Of a stretch of DNA of 32,450 nt, positions 28,778 to 32,450 are shown one piece after another (position 1 is the stretch's first letter; every line of letters begins with the position of its first letter). Source of the DNA: Flavobacteriales bacterium. Lineage in GTDB: Bacteria > Bacteroidota > Bacteroidia > Flavobacteriales_D > JAHECK01. Below the pieces are notes generated by a model. That model searched no databases and was not told where the DNA came from. It saw nothing but the letters and a program-made list of their open reading frames with translations. The position numbers and the translations under genes were made by a program. Location: positions 1-32,450 of the forward strand of contig JAHECK010000028.1 of the NCBI GenBank assembly GCA_024641785.1. Reading direction: 5' to 3'.

Positions 28778-29035
28778 TTATTTAGCTCGTTCAATAATTT
28801 CTACTAATCTCCAGCATTTATTTTTGCTGAGCGGACGGGTTTCCATAATTTTAACAAGATCGCCAATACCACATTCTTGATTTTCATCATGTGCCATCAG
28901 GTTTTTTGTTCGTTTTACGAATTTACCGTACTTAGCGTGTTTTAGCTTGCGTTCCACTAATACCAAAATGGTTTTATTCATTTTGTCACTGGTTACAACA
29001 CCAATACGCTCTTTTCTTAAGTTTCGCTTTTCCAT
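28778..29035 (-). CDS. rpsQ: 30S ribosomal protein S17
   Basis: Early-assembly OB-fold protein of the 30S body. The 85 residues show [40 protein letters not shown], and [20 protein letters not shown] with [11 protein letters not shown]. Length equals E. coli (84). Last gene of the S10 set, 5 bp after rpmC. Confidence 0.98.
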   Translation of the reverse strand: MEKRNLRKERIGVVTSDKMNKTILVLVERKLKHAKYGKFVKRTKNLMAHDENQECGIGDLVKIMETRPLSKNKCWRLVEIIERAK

Positions 29036-29040
29036 CGAAC

Positions 29041-29238
29041 CTATATTATTTGATTTTTTCTTACTTGTTTTTCGGTCTTCAACTTTGCCAAAAATCGACG
29101 GGAATGATGAATACTCATAGGATTTTCTAACTCAGAAACCGAGTGATCCATTCGCATCTTATTCAGTACACTTTGGATTTCTTGAATTTTATCATTTAAA
29201 TCCTCTGAGGTCAATTCTGTAATTTCTGTATATTTCAT
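29041..29238 (-). CDS. rpmC: 50S ribosomal protein L29
   Basis: Two-helix protein next to L23 at the tunnel exit. The 65 residues read [20 protein letters not shown] onward, with [20 protein letters not shown] and [20 protein letters not shown] at 29238 is chosen over TTG at 29244. Gap of 14 bp after rplP. Confidence 0.97.
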   Translation of the reverse strand: MKYTEITELTSEDLNDKIQEIQSVLNKMRMDHSVSELENPMSIHHSRRFLAKLKTEKQVRKNQII

Positions 29239-29252
29239 TATCAAGTCCCCCT

Positions 29253-29672
29253 TTAATTAGCGTAGTTATTTCGAACTACAAATTTGCATTTAATTGGAAG
29301 TTTTTGAGCGGCAAGACGCATGGCTTCTTTACCTACTTCAAGTGTAACTCCGTCAGCTTCGAACATCACTCTACCTGGACGAACCACTGCAACCCAATGA
29401 CTTGGAGCTCCTTTACCTTTTCCCATCCTTACTTCGGCTGGTTTTGAGGTAATTGGTTTATCCGGAAAAATTCGAATCCAAACTTGTCCTTCCCTTTTCA
29501 TAAATCTGGTAACCGCTATACGCGCTGCTTCTATTTGTCTGGAAGTGATCCAGCCACCTTCCTGACTTTTAAGGCCGAAAGAGCCGAATGCTATTGTAGC
29601 ACCACGTTGGGCATTACCCTTCATTGGCATCTTATGCATTTTTCGGAATTTCGTTCTTTTTGGCTGTAACAT
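29253..29672 (-). CDS. rplP: 50S ribosomal protein L16
   Basis: Organises the A-site tRNA region and is needed for late 50S assembly. The 139 residues show [40 protein letters not shown], the [20 protein letters not shown] segment, and the end [15 protein letters not shown]. Length close to E. coli (136). Gap of 30 bp after rpsC. Confidence 0.98.
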   Translation of the reverse strand: MLQPKRTKFRKMHKMPMKGNAQRGATIAFGSFGLKSQEGGWITSRQIEAARIAVTRFMKREGQVWIRIFPDKPITSKPAEVRMGKGKGAPSHWVAVVRPGRVMFEADGVTLEVGKEAMRLAAQKLPIKCKFVVRNNYAN

Positions 29673-29702
29673 AACTTATACTATTAACCTTAAACTCTAA
29701 TG

Positions 29703-30428
29703 TTATTTTCTTTTTCTATTACTATTGCTATTACCGCTTCTTTGTTTATTACCACCAGCTACATTTGCCGGAGTAGCAGTAAATTGAGCAGAAAGATCTC
29801 TCTTTCCAAATACTTCACCTTTACAGATCCATACTTTAACTCCCATCATACCCATTTTCGTCAATGCTTCTCCAATATGATAATCGATGTCTGCTCTAAA
29901 AGTATGAAGTGGAATTCGACCGTCTTTATAAGATTCAGTTCGAGCCATTTCAGCGCCGTTTAATCGACCTGAAATAGTTACTTTAATACCTTCTGCACCC
30001 ATACGCATAGTAGAAGCAATTGCCATTTTAATGGCTCTTCTATAAGAAATTCGACCTTCAATTTGACGAGCTATTCCAGATGCAACTAAACGCGCATCTA
30101 ATTCAGGACGTCTTATCTCATGAATGTTTATTTGAACTTCCTTTTGAGTAAGTTTTCTTAATTCTTCTTTAAGTTTATCGACTTCAGATCCTCCTTTTCC
30201 AATAATAACACCCGGACGAGCTGTATTAATGGTGATTGTAACTAACTTTAAAGTTCGCTCAATTATGATCTTCGAAATACTGGCCTTTTTTAATCTTTCG
30301 TGAAGATATTTTCGGATTTTATTATCCTCTACAAGCTTAGCAGTATAATCTTTTCCTCCGTACCAGTTTGATTCCCAACCTTGAATAAAGCCTAAGCGAT
30401 TACCTATTGGATTTGTTTTCTGTCCCAT
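29703..30428 (-). CDS. rpsC: 30S ribosomal protein S3
   Basis: Forms part of the mRNA entry channel with S4 and S5 and has helicase function. The 241 residues begin [20 protein letters not shown], with a KH domain at [20 protein letters not shown] and the S3 C-domain with [20 protein letters not shown] and [17 protein letters not shown]. It ends in a short Asn/Ser/Lys-rich tail. Length close to 233 in E. coli. Confidence 0.98.
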   Translation of the reverse strand: MGQKTNPIGNRLGFIQGWESNWYGGKDYTAKLVEDNKIRKYLHERLKKASISKIIIERTLKLVTITINTARPGVIIGKGGSEVDKLKEELRKLTQKEVQINIHEIRRPELDARLVASGIARQIEGRISYRRAIKMAIASTMRMGAEGIKVTISGRLNGAEMARTESYKDGRIPLHTFRADIDYHIGEALTKMGMMGVKVWICKGEVFGKRDLSAQFTATPANVAGGNKQRSGNSNSNRKRK

Positions 30429-30435
30429 CTTGTGC

Positions 30436-30831
30436 CTATTTGATACTATCTAATATTACTGTTACGTGATTTGATCGTTTTCGAATTCGATGCGCTCTTC
30501 CTTGTGGAGCTGGTCGCAGTCGTTTTAACATTCTTGCACTATCAACAAATATTTCCTTAATAATTACGTCTTCATCTTCTATGCTCTTACCCGTATTTTT
30601 CACTTCCCAATTGGAAATTGCAGAAACAACTAATGTTTCTAATCTACGTGCAGCATCTTTATTAGTAAACTTGAGGATGTTAATTGCATCCATTACATTT
30701 CTTCCGCGGACCAAACCTGCTACCAATCGCATTTTGCGAGGTGAAGTAGGACAGTTATTCAACTTTGCAAAGCTGATTTCCTTCCTTTCTTCTTTGAGCT
30801 TGTCTGCTCTTACTTTTTTATGAGAAGCCAT
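30436..30831 (-). CDS. rplV: 50S ribosomal protein L22
   Basis: Lines the exit tunnel with a beta-hairpin near the macrolide site. The 131 residues have about 20 extra, lysine-rich N-terminal residues compared with E. coli (110). The core shows [20 protein letters not shown] and the hairpin end [20 protein letters not shown] with VTVILDS. Gap of 10 bp after rpsS, 7 bp before rpsC. Confidence 0.97.
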   Translation of the reverse strand: MASHKKVRADKLKEERKEISFAKLNNCPTSPRKMRLVAGLVRGRNVMDAINILKFTNKDAARRLETLVVSAISNWEVKNTGKSIEDEDVIIKEIFVDSARMLKRLRPAPQGRAHRIRKRSNHVTVILDSIK

Positions 30832-30841
30832 TGTCTATTAT

Positions 30842-31120
30842 TTATCTTTTACCTTTATCTTTCTTACCACCATGACCTCTGTAATTACGGGTCGGGGCAA
30901 ACTCTCCTAATTTATGTCCGACCATGTTTTCAGTACAGAAAACAGGAATGAACTTTTTACCATTATGCACCGCGATGGTCATCCCAACAAAATCCGGCGA
31001 AATAGTTGATGCTCTCGACCAAGTTTTAATTACAGATTTTTTACCTGATGTCTGAGCTGCTTCTACACGCAAGGATAATTTATAGTGTATAAAAGGAGGC
31101 TTTTTTAGCGATCTACTCAT
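30842..31120 (-). CDS. rpsS: 30S ribosomal protein S19
   Basis: Head protein that pairs with S13 and contacts the large subunit. The 92 residues begin [20 protein letters not shown], then [51 protein letters not shown] and a lysine-rich end. Length as in E. coli (92). Gap of 9 bp after rplB. Confidence 0.98.
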   Translation of the reverse strand: MSRSLKKPPFIHYKLSLRVEAAQTSGKKSVIKTWSRASTISPDFVGMTIAVHNGKKFIPVFCTENMVGHKLGEFAPTRNYRGHGGKKDKGKR

Positions 31121-31129
31121 ATCGTATTA

Positions 31130-31954
31130 TTATTTCTTACGTTTTTCAACAATATATTTATTCGAAAACTTCGTTTTCTTACGTGTTTTGTATCCCTTAG
31201 CTGGAATTCCATTCCTAGATCTTGGATGTCCTCCAGAACTACGTCCTTCTCCACCACCCATTGGGTGATCAACTGGATTCATCACTACACCACGTACACG
31301 AGGTCTTCTTCCTAACCAACGACTTCTTCCGGCTTTACCTGAAACTTGTAAGTTATGTTCCGGGTTTGAAACAGTACCAATAGTTGCTAAGCAAGTGGTA
31401 AGTATAATTCTGGTTTCACCAGATGGTAACTTTACAGTAACATATTTACCTTCACGAGCTGCTAACTGTGCATAAGATCCAGCACTTCTAGCTAAAATAC
31501 CACCCCTTCCAGGAGTTAATTCAATGTTATGAATTAATGTTCCTAAAGGAATTTTTGCTAATGGCATTGTATTTCCCACTTCTGGCGCTACTTTTTCACC
31601 AGAAACAATCGTTTGTCCTACTTCTAATCCTTGAGGAGCAATTACATATCTTTTATCACCATTAGCGAAAAATACTAATGCAATTCGAGCAGATCTATTT
31701 GGATCGTATTCGATTGTTTTAACAATCCCCGGAATATCAAAGTTATTTCGTAAAAAATCAATTGCACGATATTTCTTTTTATGACCACCACCTAAATAGC
31801 GCATAGTCATTCTTCCAGAGTTATTTCTACCTCCTGATTTTGTTCTTCCTTTTACCAAAGACTTTTCTGGTGAAGCAGCCGTTATCGTATCAAAATCTGA
31901 TAAAACTTTGTGCCTCTGCCCTGGAGTAATTGGTCTAAATTTTCTAACACCCAT
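31130..31954 (-). CDS. rplB: 50S ribosomal protein L2
   Basis: One of the most conserved 50S proteins, needed for subunit association and near the peptidyl transferase centre. The 274 residues show [20 protein letters not shown], then [29 protein letters not shown], the [20 protein letters not shown] core, and [20 protein letters not shown] with its conserved histidine. The end reads [13 protein letters not shown]. Gap of 11 bp after rplW. Confidence 0.99.
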   Translation of the reverse strand: MGVRKFRPITPGQRHKVLSDFDTITAASPEKSLVKGRTKSGGRNNSGRMTMRYLGGGHKKKYRAIDFLRNNFDIPGIVKTIEYDPNRSARIALVFFANGDKRYVIAPQGLEVGQTIVSGEKVAPEVGNTMPLAKIPLGTLIHNIELTPGRGGILARSAGSYAQLAAREGKYVTVKLPSGETRIILTTCLATIGTVSNPEHNLQVSGKAGRSRWLGRRPRVRGVVMNPVDHPMGGGEGRSSGGHPRSRNGIPAKGYKTRKKTKFSNKYIVEKRKK

Positions 31955-31965
31955 TTCTCGTTCGT

Positions 31966-32262
31966 TTAAATGTTACTGAATACATCGATGGTGTCGCCAT
32001 CAACCAATGAAACAATCGCTTTTTTGTAGGCGTTAGTTCTACCGAGTTGAACGGTAGTCTTCGTTTGTTTTCTTTTCACTTTCCCCAAATAATTCATGGT
32101 TCTAACTGAAGAAACCTTTACACCAAACATACTCTCTACGGCTCTTTTGATCTTGCCTTTATCAGCTTTTCGATCAACTATAAAACCATAAACATTAAGC
32201 GATTCGCTGTCTCTGGTCATTTTTTCAGTCAACACGGGCTTTAATAATATACCGGTACTCAT
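31966..32262 (-). CDS. rplW: 50S ribosomal protein L23
   Basis: Tunnel-exit protein that docks trigger factor and the signal recognition particle. The 98 residues show [60 protein letters not shown] and the end [19 protein letters not shown]. Length close to E. coli (100). Its ATG is 2 bp from the rplD stop. Confidence 0.98.
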   Translation of the reverse strand: MSTGILLKPVLTEKMTRDSESLNVYGFIVDRKADKGKIKRAVESMFGVKVSSVRTMNYLGKVKRKQTKTTVQLGRTNAYKKAIVSLVDGDTIDVFSNI

Positions 32263-32264
32263 CG

Positions 32265-32450
32265 TTACGCTTTTAAATTAATTACAACTTCTGCAACTGC
32301 CATTGAATCAAATACGATTTGTTGACTATCAACTATATCGTAAGTGTTTAATTTACTTGCAGTTACAACTTTAGTACCCCTTAAATTTCGGGACGACAAA
32401 TATAAATTTTTATTTTGTTCGTTAACTACAAACAATGTTTTTTTGTCATC
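32265..32450 (-). CDS. rplD: 50S ribosomal protein L4, C-terminal part only (window edge)
   Basis: Sixty-one codons plus TAA run off the right edge. The translation contains KTLFVVNEQNKNLYLSSRNL, RGTKVVTASKLNTYDIVDSQ and AVAEVVINLKA, which correspond to the end of L4 (the N.Y.S.RN...V...NVYDI pattern). L4 lines the exit tunnel and binds domain I of 23S rRNA. Position next to rplW confirms the call. Confidence 0.95.
   Translation of the reverse strand, partial: DDKKTLFVVNEQNKNLYLSSRNLRGTKVVTASKLNTYDIVDSQQIVFDSMAVAEVVINLKA

Noticed and set aside
29700-29963. Plus-strand frame of 87 codons opposite rpsC
   Set aside because: Antisense to the conserved C-terminal domain of S3; no independent support.

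Overview
The window looks like the chromosome of a Bacteroidota bacterium, most likely of the Flavobacteriia. The evidence is the AT-rich composition, gene starts without Shine-Dalgarno purine tracts, promoters of the TTG / TAnnTTTG type, the order rpoA-rplQ-carA-eno, the metal-free forms of ribosomal proteins S14 and L36, and a type IX secretion (T9SS) adhesin cassette. No tRNA, rRNA, insertion sequence, integrase, CRISPR array or phage gene was found.

Region 1 (1-1852) lies on the minus strand. It holds the 5' part of lipA (lipoyl synthase, cut by the window edge), an unrecognised outer-membrane-type protein directly upstream of it, and a 45-residue probable lipoprotein with its own terminator. 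Region 2 (2000-4567) lies on the plus strand and holds a short Omp85/BamA-like outer-membrane protein and the 23S rRNA methyltransferase rlmB.

Region 3 (4696-14962) is a plus-strand operon of four overlapping or abutting genes: a small secreted protein, a 2336-residue adhesin with about 22 SprB-type repeats and a type B T9SS sorting domain, a PorP/SprF outer-membrane protein, and a PorE-like lipoprotein with TPR, PD40, carboxypeptidase-regulatory-like and OmpA domains. The last three form a recognisable module. The adhesin would be exported through T9SS, held at the surface with help from PorP/SprF, and tied to peptidoglycan by the OmpA-domain lipoprotein. The small first gene is the least explained part.

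Region 4 (14972-19012) lies on the minus strand: a 508-residue helical-repeat protein of unknown function with its own promoter, then eno and carA, which overlap by 4 bp.

Region 5 (19078-32450) lies on the minus strand and is an unbroken run of 28 translation and secretion genes, from the 3' end of rplD to rplQ (S10, spc and alpha gene sets fused). It includes secY, map, infA, rpmJ and rpoA. Gaps are 1-48 bp. The run ends at a 13-bp hairpin terminator just upstream of carA.

This is mostly core genome. The part most worth a second look is the adhesin cassette: its lead gene, its repeat cysteine pattern and its internal repeat duplications. Smaller points are the rplQ tail, the rplQ/carA junction and the small lipoprotein gene.
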